Positions 5,552-13,769 of a stretch of 40,925 nucleotides of DNA are shown one piece after another (position 1 is the first letter of the stretch; the number at the start of each line of letters is the position of its first letter). Both the position numbers and the translations under genes were made by a program. This DNA is from Candidatus Scalindua rubra (lineage in GTDB: Bacteria > Planctomycetota > Brocadiia > Brocadiales > Scalinduaceae): NCBI GenBank assembly GCA_001723765.1, contig MAYW01000025.1, positions 1 to 40,925 on the forward strand, written 5' to 3'. The notes under the pieces are model-generated. The model saw only the letters and a list, made by a program, of their open reading frames with translations, had not been told where the DNA came from and searched no databases.

Positions 5552-7951
5552 ATGGATAACTATTTAGCATTTTATAAAGACCATATCAATATAGTCGATG
5601 AGACTAGTACTCACATAATAGCTAGGTGCTTCAATTGTAATGAAGAAAAAGGCCACCTATATATCTCTAAGAATACAGGACAATTCTATTGTCAAAAATG
5701 TAATCATAAAGGAAATGCAATGACTTTTTTGAAAGACTTCAAGAGCATAGATAATAAAGCTGAACTGTTTAAGGTCCTTAAATCTTATGGAATAGAATCT
5801 CAACCACCAAACAACCCACCAAAACAAAACACTTCATACAATAACGACAAACTCCCTATCCCAAGCATAATGGAAGGGTTTAAGAAATATGCAGAGTTTG
5901 CAAACAGGGAAATCTCCGAAAAGCAGTTAAAGTCATTAGCTGATAAGAGAAGTCTAAAAGTCGAGATTCTTAAAAGGCACAAGATCGGTTTTGATAAATA
6001 TCGGAAAAGATACACCATTCCTATATTTACCCTTGATAGCGAAATTATCGATGTTAGATGTTACGACCCCTCTCCTAAAGATGGGCAAGCAAAAATACTT
6101 TCCAGTACCGGGTCTAAACTTGGCATCTTTGGGATTAAGAATCTGCTTAATGGTAACTTTATCCTTATAGCAGAGGGTGAATGGGACGCAATGATGCTAG
6201 AGTGTCATGGTTACAATTCTATTGGCATTTGTGGGGCAGGGCATTTACCTAAAAGGGATATAGAACTATTTAAAGACAAAGACGTAATATCTTGTTACGA
6301 CTGGGACGAAAACGGATCCGGACGGAAGGGAACCATGGTAGATGCTGAAAAGATAAAGCAACAAGCAAAGAGTATCAGATTCATCGAATGGCCTGAGGAG
6401 ATTATTAAAGAAATTTTATCCAGAAAGAAAGAGAAGGGCCAGAGTGGCACATCTGTAGACATATCAGACTTTTTTAATTTTGGCTATAACAATGAAAGAC
6501 TGGACCAATTGTTGAAAGAGGCCAAAACAGTTTCCTTTGGTAATGATACGAAGAAGAAAGATGATAGGAAAACCTTAATAAAACAATTGGAAAATACGAC
6601 TCATGATAGAGATTTTAACCCTTCTCAAGATTTTGTAGATGGAGTTATGTACTATGCTGTCAATGTCGGAGATGAAACGCGTCTAATTACTTCTCAAAGA
6701 AAATTAATCACCTTTGCTCAGGCCAAAGATGCAGGTTTAAAAATCAAGAAACAATCAGTAGATACACTTCGTTTTAGCTCTGAAGGTATCTTGAATTATT
6801 ACAGGGATCACAAAGAGGTCAAGGTCTCTGAGTTATACAAAAGAATACATGATTACATAAAAAGGTATTTCTTTTTTAAGAACAATTCTACAGCAAAGTT
6901 CCTTTCAGTTTGGGTAATCGGGACATATATCTTCAAAATTTTTAGTCACTACTCTTATGTGTGGCTTACGGCAGAAAAGCGAAGTGGTAAGTCTTTACTT
7001 ATGGAGATCCTTGAGGAAATCTCCTTCAATGGTTGCATGTCAACGAATGCCACTGAAGCCGCCATCTTCAGAGATGTTCATAATAACTCAACCACTATGT
7101 TTCTTGACGAAATGGAAAAACTTGGTAAAGAAGATAAAGAAAAGTACGGAGCCTTCATGAGTATTTTAAACACAGGGTTTTCACGTAAAGGAATTGTTAA
7201 AAGAACTGCAAACCAAAAACAAAACTTTTCAGTACAAACGTTCTCTACATATTCACCAAAGATGTTTGCAGGGATAAAAGACATTGATGACGTTATACAG
7301 GATAGAGCCATAAAAATAAAGTTACTCAGGAAAAAACCTGAAGAGATAGTAAGTCGTTATAAAGAGACGGATGAACGCATTGGGACGCAAATAGATATAA
7401 GGGACGATCTTTACCTTTTTGGCCTGCAATATGCCGGGGAGATAGCAGATATATATATTAACAATTATGATAAACTTCAAGGATTAGATCATTTAGAAAA
7501 TAGGGAACTGGATATATGGGAGCCGATCTTTACTATAGCCAATGTGATTGATATAGAAAACAAGAATTCTGAGCTAACAGATGCGTTGTCAGAATTTAGT
7601 AAGGAAAGCAGCAGGGAGAGGTCAGAAGATGATAAGGATTATAATGAAACATGCAAAACACTATCTGTATTAAAAGACATGTTATCAGAATTAGAGGCAG
7701 ACAATACTGAAAAATCTGTGAGATATTTTAATACCGATAAGGTCTTTAAGTATTTTAAAAACCATGATAATTTTACCTGGCTTGTTGATAAGCCCAAAAC
7801 TGTTCTATCAAAAAGACTAAAAAAGCATGCTGAAATAACGACCAAATCCATATGGACAGCTCGGGTCGCTAAAAACGTGAGGTCATATGTCATTAACATA
7901 GAGATTGTCGAAGACCTTTTTGAAAGGTATGCGGGAGAGAATAAAGAATAA
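5552..7951 (+). CDS. Replication protein: zinc finger-TOPRIM-helicase (799 aa)
   Basis: A P4-alpha/DnaG-style replication initiator and primase-helicase. A CHC2-like zinc finger is seen at C26/C29/C47/C50. A TOPRIM domain spans about 200-265 (AEGEWDAMM for the catalytic glutamate, then CYDWDENGSGRKG for the metal-binding acids). A superfamily-3/DUF3631-like ATPase starts near 465, with a Walker A TAEKRSGKS (473-481; the leading glycine is missing) and Walker B MFLDE (516-520). The last 100 residues are charged and resemble a DNA-binding end. It would open the origin, unwind and prime replication of the excised element. No clear ribosome site precedes the ATG, and a stem-loop lies just upstream. 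Iterons directly follow the gene. Confidence 0.85.
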   Translation: MDNYLAFYKDHINIVDETSTHIIARCFNCNEEKGHLYISKNTGQFYCQKCNHKGNAMTFLKDFKSIDNKAELFKVLKSYGIESQPPNNPPKQNTSYNNDKLPIPSIMEGFKKYAEFANREISEKQLKSLADKRSLKVEILKRHKIGFDKYRKRYTIPIFTLDSEIIDVRCYDPSPKDGQAKILSSTGSKLGIFGIKNLLNGNFILIAEGEWDAMMLECHGYNSIGICGAGHLPKRDIELFKDKDVISCYDWDENGSGRKGTMVDAEKIKQQAKSIRFIEWPEEIIKEILSRKKEKGQSGTSVDISDFFNFGYNNERLDQLLKEAKTVSFGNDTKKKDDRKTLIKQLENTTHDRDFNPSQDFVDGVMYYAVNVGDETRLITSQRKLITFAQAKDAGLKIKKQSVDTLRFSSEGILNYYRDHKEVKVSELYKRIHDYIKRYFFFKNNSTAKFLSVWVIGTYIFKIFSHYSYVWLTAEKRSGKSLLMEILEEISFNGCMSTNATEAAIFRDVHNNSTTMFLDEMEKLGKEDKEKYGAFMSILNTGFSRKGIVKRTANQKQNFSVQTFSTYSPKMFAGIKDIDDVIQDRAIKIKLLRKKPEEIVSRYKETDERIGTQIDIRDDLYLFGLQYAGEIADIYINNYDKLQGLDHLENRELDIWEPIFTIANVIDIENKNSELTDALSEFSKESSRERSEDDKDYNETCKTLSVLKDMLSELEADNTEKSVRYFNTDKVFKYFKNHDNFTWLVDKPKTVLSKRLKKHAEITTKSIWTARVAKNVRSYVINIEIVEDLFERYAGENKE

Positions 7952-7986
7952 AATTATGACTATCTCGTTCTTTCTTTAGGGGTGAA

Positions 7987-8190
7987 AATAAGTGTTATAT
8001 CTGTGAGGTAAGTCATAAGTATAGCTTTGATATAAGCTTACTACCTAACACTTATAAAAAATTGAAATGTTAGGTAATGTTATATGTGTGCGTTAAGTGT
8101 TAGGTGTGCGCTAAGTGTGCGGTAAGTGTTCAGTTGTAATTCTCTGAGAAATATTAACTTATAATATTCCTAACACATATAACACTTATT
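7987..8190. other. Iteron cluster, candidate replication origin
   Basis: A 200-base non-coding stretch just after the replication gene holds six copies of TAAGTGT: four direct (7989, 8094, 8112, 8123) and two inverted (8048, 8182). Three sit in longer repeats GTGCGNTAAGTGT at 8088, 8106 and 8117. A perfect 14-bp inverted pair, AATAAGTGTTATAT at 7987 and its complement at 8177, closes the cluster; TAAGTGTTAGG at 8094 has an exact inverted partner at 8044. The layout matches origins of P4-like elements and iteron plasmids. Autonomous replication is inferred. Confidence 0.65.
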
Positions 8191-8211
8191 TAGGGGGGGT
8201 ATATAGGAAAC

Positions 8212-8616
8212 ATGAATAATACCTTATTAAAAGGCTTGGAAGGGTTAAAAAAGCAGAGAAAAGACAATATTTCAAGCCCTAAAACGATTGAGAATGTAGA
8301 TATCGAGCTTATTTTCAAAAGTGCTCTGGCTAAAATCAATGATGTCTATATTGAGGGAACTATACAATTCATAAGTGAAAACTTCCCCGGAGTAGATAAC
8401 CAAATAAGGGCCATGGAAGAAAAGATTGATAAATTATGGGATTCATGTCTTAGAGGAACCTCAAGATTGAGCGATTTCAGATCTGCTATGGACCAGTATT
8501 CTAAGCTTTATCTAAAGGCAATTGACCTTTACAAAAATAGGGGTAAGACTATTCAAAAAGAGCTTAATTTTAATCATCAGGAAACGGGAGAATTTACAAG
8601 GATATACAGATCCTGA
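8212..8616 (+). CDS. Hypothetical element protein (134 aa)
   Basis: Not recognised. It starts just after the iteron cluster, with AGGAAAC before the ATG. The N-terminus is basic (LKGLEGLKKQRKDN), the rest largely helical with heptad-like leucine and isoleucine spacing, and the end polar. No cysteines cluster and no membrane segment is seen. Position between the origin and a GemA-like gene suggests a replication or transposition accessory protein. Confidence 0.55.
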   Translation: MNNTLLKGLEGLKKQRKDNISSPKTIENVDIELIFKSALAKINDVYIEGTIQFISENFPGVDNQIRAMEEKIDKLWDSCLRGTSRLSDFRSAMDQYSKLYLKAIDLYKNRGKTIQKELNFNHQETGEFTRIYRS

Positions 8617-8666
8617 ATGTATTCTAACCTTTTGAGATCGATTCAAAAAGTATCAAAGGTGACGGA

Positions 8667-9208
8667 ATGAAGCCAGAAGAAAATTACATAAAAAACAAAT
8701 TCGTAAGATATGGGCCATATTAAAAGAGCTTGGTATGGATGAGAAAAGCCTTCGAAAGCTTGTCAAGAAGTATGCTCCCTTAACTAAGGATCAGACCGAG
8801 GAAAACTTTCGAAAATGGATAGAGAAGTATTCTGTTGTACCAAAAGATAAACTTAATAAGCACTTTCAAAAACTGGTTAAGAAATATTCTGGATATCCAT
8901 CTATCTCAAACTTAACCAAGAATCAGGCCATAAAAATAATAGACTGCCTGGAGGGTAAGAAAGCTTATAGGAAAACAAAAGATAAAATGAGGAAAATATC
9001 TTCAAATGACTATATGCGCATTACCCCCAGGCAACTTAAATTTATCAATGACCTCAAGGAATAGGCTGGCTGGGATGATGACCATTTGCCTAATTTCATA
9101 CGCAAGAATTATAACCAAGACAACTTGGATAGGCTTACCAGTGGACAAGCCGGTGTGGTCATAGATGTTTTGCGACGTGAGATAAAGAAGCTAAAGGAGG
9201 CAGTGTGA
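8667..9208 (+). pseudogene. GemA/Mu gp16-like (DUF1018) gene with frameshift and in-frame amber
   Basis: Resembles the phage Mu GemA family. From the ATG at 8667 the frame breaks after about five codons at an A4 run (8680-8683); with one more A it reads MKPEEKLHKKQIRKIWAILK, the family's opening helix. The main open part begins at ATG 8735 and stops at TAG 9062-9064. Beyond that stop the same frame continues for 47 codons: AGWDDDHLPNFIRKNY, then LDRLTSGQAGVVIDVLRRE, exactly the conserved end of DUF1018. The final TGA overlaps the ATG of integrase 2, so the ancestral gene was translationally coupled to it. If intact only from 8735 to 9064 the product is a 109-residue fragment. Stop-codon readthrough is an alternative to decay. 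Confidence 0.7.
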
Positions 9209-10485
9209 TGTCCTTTCTGGATACGGATCAAGGAAGTAAGCTTATTAAACAATACCTAAAGAAGTTCGATGGTGGCAGCCAGAAAGTCTATAAGTCAGAG
9301 ATACAACAATTCTTTGAATTTAAAAATATTGGGATCCGTAATATCAACAAAAAGACCCTTCATGCCTACCAAGAGAATATAAAAATGAGGCATTCTTACA
9401 GGACAACTAAGAGGAAATTCTCTATCCTCAACGGATTCTTTAAGTTCCTTGAGAGAAAGATAAAGGATTTCAAGAATCCTGTTGCATCACTTAAGGAATT
9501 TAAGACACATAGAGGTGTTGAAAATGAGGAATTAAAAAAATACCTAGAAGATTTTTTGGGGCTGCAGCACAGATTTAATACCAGGAGAATCTATGAAAAC
9601 CAGATCAAGCTATTCTTTCAATGGCTGGGGAAAGACTTCCAGGAGATAAACAGGACTGATATTCTGGCATACAGGGATTATCTGAGAGAGAACAATTATA
9701 AAGATACTACGATATGGAATAAGTTTATATCTTTGAATAGATTCTTCAAATTTATTGAGAGAGAAAACAGGAAGTTTCATAATCCTGTTTTTTTTAAAGA
9801 ATTATCTCTAATCTTTCCACAAAAAGACAGGGGATATTATACGGTACTTTCCAAAACTGAGGCATTACGATTTTTGGAACAACCGGATAGACGGTCTAAA
9901 ATAGGTAAACGCGACTATACAATCCTCCTTCTGATGCTTGTATATGGTTTAAGGGTTAATGAGATAGCCAACCTGAGATATAAAAACCTTGAACCGGAAA
10001 GGATAAAGGACCAACAAAAGGTTTGGATTGTAGATAGAAAAGGGAGGTATCAGAACAGGCCAAAAACGGCCATCATACTTAATGGTAAATCATTACGTGC
10101 GTTCGATAGATGGTTGGATGTGGTTGCTAAGAATGGTGTGATTATGACAGGCGACATGCCCATTTTCCTTCCCTTTATATATGATCGTGTCGAAAAACAA
10201 CTAATCATAAGAAAGGATAGGCTGTCATATCCTCTCTCAGTTATGGCGATTGAGAACATCGTCAAAAAATATTTAAATATGGCCAAAGTACATAAGGAAA
10301 TTGTGACGCTGAGCCCCCATGCCTTGAGGCATACAGCCTTTACCATGCTGGCACAAGCAGGAAGGCCAATACAGGACATCCAGAAGCTTGCCGGGCACCA
10401 GGATATAAATACCACCATGATCTATATCCACTCAGTGCAGAACTATGATGACCATCCGGGGATGTATAATCCGTTAAATAATTGA
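9208..10485 (+). CDS. Tyrosine recombinase 2 with duplicated core-binding domain
   Basis: A phage-type integrase of about 425 residues. The N-terminus holds two successive SAM-like core-binding domains: one at about 8-95 (YKSEIQQFFEFKNI, then RKFSILNGFFKFLERK) and a second at about 110-200 (YENQIKLFFQWLGK, then NKFISLNRFFKFIERE). The catalytic domain follows, numbered from GTG 9205: R250 (YGLRVNEI), a lysine in DRKGRY, H372/R375 (HALRHT), the histidine of AGHQD, and nucleophile Y407 (MIYIHS). AGGAGG lies 8 bases before ATG 9208; an in-frame GTG is at 9205. The start overlaps the stop of the GemA-like gene. The doubled binding domain suggests a longer or bipartite core site. Confidence 0.85.
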   Translation: MSFLDTDQGSKLIKQYLKKFDGGSQKVYKSEIQQFFEFKNIGIRNINKKTLHAYQENIKMRHSYRTTKRKFSILNGFFKFLERKIKDFKNPVASLKEFKTHRGVENEELKKYLEDFLGLQHRFNTRRIYENQIKLFFQWLGKDFQEINRTDILAYRDYLRENNYKDTTIWNKFISLNRFFKFIERENRKFHNPVFFKELSLIFPQKDRGYYTVLSKTEALRFLEQPDRRSKIGKRDYTILLLMLVYGLRVNEIANLRYKNLEPERIKDQQKVWIVDRKGRYQNRPKTAIILNGKSLRAFDRWLDVVAKNGVIMTGDMPIFLPFIYDRVEKQLIIRKDRLSYPLSVMAIENIVKKYLNMAKVHKEIVTLSPHALRHTAFTMLAQAGRPIQDIQKLAGHQDINTTMIYIHSVQNYDDHPGMYNPLNN

Positions 10486-11117
10486 GGTCTTTTGCGATAA
10501 TGAGCCAGGGAGGCCAAAAGGAAAGTTTTAAAACAAGGGAAAATGTTTTAATTCATACATAAGGTGTTTCTTTTATTATAGTTATGACGGACTTTGTACA
10601 ATATAAAGATTATACATACTGGTCTAATATCAATATTAACGTAAGTACTTATAATATAATATCTTAACTACATTTTTAAGTTTTTATCATTCTGCGAAAA
10701 TAAGCATAACTATTCTCATTCTAAACGTCAACAAAAGCTTGTAAGCCTTTTAGTGTTAATGCTTTGTTGCATTTTTGCAAAATGAGAACGTTAAAACTTT
10801 TTAAAATTTTAACATGCAAATTTCTAGCATGTCAGATCTTTGCACGCGGTATAATTGAGAGTAATGCATCTTAATTTTTCATTCAGTGGGGTAAGGGATA
10901 TTTTAAAGAAAGGTAAACATGTGTTAAGTATATATGGTGTATAAAGATGTGTGATATTAGAGGGTTTTTTAATTTGTGAAAAGAATAACAGAGAATAAGG
11001 AATCACGACTAAAAATGCGAATATTTTTGCGAAAAAGTAATACGTCATTTAGAAATGGTGGAAATGCCGTTGCAACCCACTTAAAAAGGATTTTCTAAGT
11101 CATCGTAAGGAGGAATT
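10486..11117. other. Non-coding stretch with nested inverted repeats
   Basis: About 630 bases with no credible gene. At 10713-10831 are four perfect inverted pairs in a row: TTCTCATT/AATGAGAA (10713, 10781) enclosing CAACAAA/TTTGTTG (10729, 10763); GTTAAAA/TTTTAAC (10790, 10807); and CATGC/GCATG (10813, 10827). The placement right after a recombinase suggests a recombination site with arm and core sequences, or a folded single-stranded site. The rest is AT-rich and featureless to the eye. Confidence 0.5.
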
Positions 11118-11603
11118 ATGAAAAAGGTAGAGGTAATAGATAGAATTCAGGTTAAGGGGAAAAGGTACAATGTGCCTGCTGAAGATGTCGAGATTGAAAG
11201 GCTTATTAAACGCTGTTTAAGCATTAAGAAAAAGATTGGATCAATGAAGGAGGATCTTGAAGGGGTTGAAAGTCGTCTTATTGAGATTGCCAGAGCCAGG
11301 AGAGAAGGTACAACTACCGTAACCCTTAATGGAATATCCGTGCAGTCTTTGATAACCTTTAGAGAATCCTATCAAGTCAAGAATGAGATTATCGATATAA
11401 AGAAATCTCTTGGACCTCTTTTCACAAGATTTTTTACAAAGAAAGAAGAGTTTAAGGCAACGGGTGATTTTAAGAAATTTATGGAATCTGATCATGCCCT
11501 GGGTATAAAGAACCCTCGTAAAGTTAAAGCTGAGATATTGAAATATGTATCCGTTAAAGAAACAAAACCAAGCGTGAAAATGGAACCACAATTTCTTAAA
11601 TAA
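11118..11603 (+). CDS. Hypothetical element protein (161 aa)
   Basis: Function not recognised. A strong AAGGAGGAATT precedes the ATG. The protein opens with a basic strand-rich part (VEVIDRIQVKGKRYNVPAED), continues with a likely coiled coil at about 30-65 (IKRCLSIKKKIGSMKEDLEG), and ends in a basic, mixed region. Its long upstream non-coding stretch suggests its own promoter. It may open the second gene module that runs to integrase 3. Confidence 0.55.
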   Translation: MKKVEVIDRIQVKGKRYNVPAEDVEIERLIKRCLSIKKKIGSMKEDLEGVESRLIEIARARREGTTTVTLNGISVQSLITFRESYQVKNEIIDIKKSLGPLFTRFFTKKEEFKATGDFKKFMESDHALGIKNPRKVKAEILKYVSVKETKPSVKMEPQFLK

Positions 11604-11605
11604 AA

Positions 11606-11636
11606 TAGGTAATATTATTGTGCAAATTATTACCTA
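11606..11636. repeat. 9-bp perfect inverted repeat after the 161-aa gene
   Basis: TAGGTAATA at 11606-11614 and TATTACCTA at 11628-11636. It could be a weak terminator or an operator; no T-run follows. Confidence 0.4.
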
Positions 11637-11826
11637 ATATGCAAAGATGCGTACCATAAATTAGGGACTTACAAAAACCAACCTACCCGTTAAATGGGTA
11701 ATAAAAAATCATTGTCAGAATTATATTATCTTTTCAACTGAAATCAGCCAACAAACTCTTTTTGGGCAGATATGAATTATATTGATATATTGACTGATCT
11801 ATTGATCGAAAGAAAGGAGACCGATA

Positions 11827-12018
11827 ATGTTTGAACATTGCAAATTATGTATTGATGATAAAGATGTGTTTTGTCCCAGGGATGTCGACGTTAAGTGTCT
11901 AGTATGCAACTCAAACTTTTGTGGAGCGCACATCATAGAACATTTGAGAGAACATTGTATAGCGACAGATTTATTTCATTGTAAAAAAGAGGAAAGTAAT
12001 GTTAGAAATCAAACCTGA
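11827..12018 (+). CDS. Small zinc-binding protein, family copy 2 (63 aa)
   Basis: Paralogue of the 3494 protein. Both share the ordered pattern HCxxCI-D-K/Q-VFCPRD, then CxxC, C..H.IEH, CIA and HC. This copy lacks the 20-residue N-terminal extension of the other. The ribosome site AAAGGAGA precedes the ATG. Its last 20 bases overlap the next gene, so the two are translated together. Function unknown; zinc binding inferred. Both copies sit a few genes away from an HTH protein, suggesting a fixed partnership. Confidence 0.65.
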   Translation: MFEHCKLCIDDKDVFCPRDVDVKCLVCNSNFCGAHIIEHLREHCIATDLFHCKKEESNVRNQT

Positions 12019-12199
12019 AAGCTTAGATCCTCGTGAGACTGATATATTATTTCAAGATAGTCCTGATGAAGGGTTGCCAGAATGTATTTGCTCTCGATGC
12101 AAACAACAAATTGGTGAAGATGAACTGGCAATACGCTTGTTTATTAATGAGGGTAGAGATGGTGAATATAGATATTGTGAGAGATGTATTTCTCAATGA
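11999..12199 (+). CDS. Small cysteine-rich protein (66 aa)
   Basis: Function unknown. The first half is acidic (DPRETDILFQDSPDEG); the second carries CICSRC and, 27 residues on, CERC, spaced like a zinc ribbon. It overlaps the preceding gene by 20 bases and ends 6 bases before the next start, so it belongs to a tight four-gene operon ending in integrase 3. GAGGAAAG precedes the ATG. Confidence 0.6.
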   Translation: MLEIKPESLDPRETDILFQDSPDEGLPECICSRCKQQIGEDELAIRLFINEGRDGEYRYCERCISQ

Positions 12200-12205
12200 G
12201 GAAAA

Positions 12206-12508
12206 ATGAAGCTTGAAATTGACGAATCAAAGCTGATAGACACAATTGTTAAGAAGGTAGTTGATCAGCTCAAACCTTTAATTAAACACGATCCTAAAAG
12301 TGATGAGTTGATGAGTGTTCAGAGCCTAGCAGACTATCTCAAGGTTAAAAAATCTTGGGTATATGAAAAAGTACATACCAGGCAAATCCCTTTTCGTAAA
12401 ATAGGTAAGTTTCCAAGATTCCCCAAAAAGCACATTGACTTATGGACTATAAATCCATACCATCCCGATTTGAGTATTTATAACTTAAATCAGAAAGAGA
12501 GGGGGTGA
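12206..12508 (+). CDS. Excisionase-type HTH protein (100 aa)
   Basis: Likely excisionase or regulator for integrase 3. An N-terminal helix with KLIDTIVKKVVDQLKPLI may mediate dimerisation. Residues 35-85 form an HTH_17 domain: MSVQSLADYLKVKKSWVYEK, then the wing IPFRKIGKFPRFPKKHIDLW. It ends 7 bases before the integrase start. The wing closely matches that of the 3833 protein (IPFxKIG, RFxKxxID.W), so the two HTH genes are related. Confidence 0.75.
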   Translation: MKLEIDESKLIDTIVKKVVDQLKPLIKHDPKSDELMSVQSLADYLKVKKSWVYEKVHTRQIPFRKIGKFPRFPKKHIDLWTINPYHPDLSIYNLNQKERG

Positions 12509-12515
12509 TAAAGAT

Positions 12516-13613
12516 ATGAGTGGACTATATAGACGTGGCAAGATGTATTGGATAGATTATAGAGTCAATGGCAGGCGTTATCGTGAGAGCACAGGCACAA
12601 CAAAGAGACGTGAAGCCGAGTATGTCCATGCATGTCGTACAAAGGAAGCCAATGAAGGCAAGACACCAGAGATTAAAAAAATTAAGAAGGTAGTCAAGCT
12701 TTTTGAACTAGCAAAGGATTATTTGAAGTGGACAGAGAGGCAAAAAGTGCATAGAACAAAAAAGGTTTGGGTAAAGCAACTAATCGAATCCTTTGGTAAT
12801 TTCGATGTAAAGGACTTGAAGCCAAAAATCATTGAGCAATGGCAATGTGTACGCTTAAGATACAACAAGCCTTCTACAGTAAACCGTCTTACAGGTTGCT
12901 TGAAACACATGGTCAATAAGGGTGTTCAATGGGAAATGTTGCCAGAGGAAATATTAAGACAGGTGCGAAAAGTAAAGCTCCTGGAGGAGAATAATAAAAG
13001 ACTTAGATTCCTAACTGTTGAAGAATGCCAAACGCTTATTGATTGTTGCCGTGACCATCTAAAACCAATCGTAACGGTTGCACTGCATACAGGTATGAGA
13101 AAAGGAGAAGTCTTGGGCTTAATGTGGGAACATATAGACTTAAAACACGGATTTATTTTACTTGGCATAACCAAGAATGGAGAACGTAGGGAAATTCCTA
13201 TTAACACAACCCTTGAGTTTTTGTTCAAGGATTTATTAGAGAAAGCTAAAAGTGAGTATGTCTTCACAGATAAAAATGGAAAACATTACAGTTCAGTCAA
13301 ACGCAGCTTTAATACGGCATGTAGAAAAGCTGGAATTATTAACTTTAGATTTCACGACCTTAGACATACCTTTGCAAGTCACCTTGTGATGGCTGGCATA
13401 GATTTGACAAGTGTCAAAGAACTTCTAGGACATAAGTCCTTGACCATGACTTTAAGGTATGCCCACTTAGCACCTGGACATAAACGGAGAGCTGTCAATA
13501 CACTTGATGTGTTGTTACAGGACAGGCAAGAGGTCGAGTGTGACCAAACTGTGTCCAATACACTTCAGAAAAACCCAAAACAGCTTAAAACAACACTGAA
13601 AATTTTTAAGTAA
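12516..13613 (+). CDS. Phage-type tyrosine integrase 3
   Basis: A complete 365-residue integrase and the best candidate for the enzyme that placed the element at the tRNA. The first 45 residues form the arm-binding strands (GKMYWIDYRVNGRRYRESTG). A SAM-like core-binding domain follows at about 60-150. Catalytic residues: R195 (TGMRKGEV), a lysine in TKNGERR, H280/R283 (HDLRHT), H306 (GHKS) and nucleophile Y315 (RYAHL). The C-terminus is basic. AGAGGGGGTGA precedes the ATG and overlaps the stop of the HTH gene. The att-like tRNA fragment lies 60 bases after the stop, the usual place. Confidence 0.9.
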   Translation: MSGLYRRGKMYWIDYRVNGRRYRESTGTTKRREAEYVHACRTKEANEGKTPEIKKIKKVVKLFELAKDYLKWTERQKVHRTKKVWVKQLIESFGNFDVKDLKPKIIEQWQCVRLRYNKPSTVNRLTGCLKHMVNKGVQWEMLPEEILRQVRKVKLLEENNKRLRFLTVEECQTLIDCCRDHLKPIVTVALHTGMRKGEVLGLMWEHIDLKHGFILLGITKNGERREIPINTTLEFLFKDLLEKAKSEYVFTDKNGKHYSSVKRSFNTACRKAGIINFRFHDLRHTFASHLVMAGIDLTSVKELLGHKSLTMTLRYAHLAPGHKRRAVNTLDVLLQDRQEVECDQTVSNTLQKNPKQLKTTLKIFK

Positions 13614-13673
13614 ATCTAACTAAAAGCAAACACTTAGAGACAGAATGAGAAACTTTGAGACTAAAATAAATAA

Positions 13674-13715
13674 TCGACAAGCAAGGGGTCACTGGTTCAA
13701 GTCCAGTATCGCCCA
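13674..13715 (+). other. att site: 3' half of a tRNA (Val-GAC-like)
   Basis: The sequence holds an anticodon-loop-like TCGACAA, the 3' stem GCAAG, variable loop, a perfect T-arm ACTGG-TTCAAGT-CCAGT and the acceptor 3' strand ATCGCCCA. The 5' half is absent upstream and no CCA follows. It therefore is a duplicated tRNA end left by integration. The match to tRNA-Val(GAC) is from pattern memory. The intact tRNA would lie left of the element, outside this window. Confidence 0.7.
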
Positions 13716-13769
13716 TATTGTCAAACAAGTACCTACGACAAATTTGCATGACCAGTTTATGGTAATTTT

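Noticed and set aside
7987-8190. CRISPR array
   Set aside because: Repeats are only 7-13 bases, in both orientations, irregularly spaced, and no cas genes are present.
8667-9208. Element-wide reassignment of TAG to an amino acid
   Set aside because: Only one in-frame TAG is seen, the same gene has a second lesion, and nearby host genes end in TAG; kept only as a weak alternative.
10050-10418. 122-codon minus-strand frame inside integrase 2
   Set aside because: It is the shadow of a well-supported recombinase gene on the other strand.
13674-13715. Complete tRNA gene
   Set aside because: Only the 3' half folds; there is no D-arm or 5' acceptor strand upstream.
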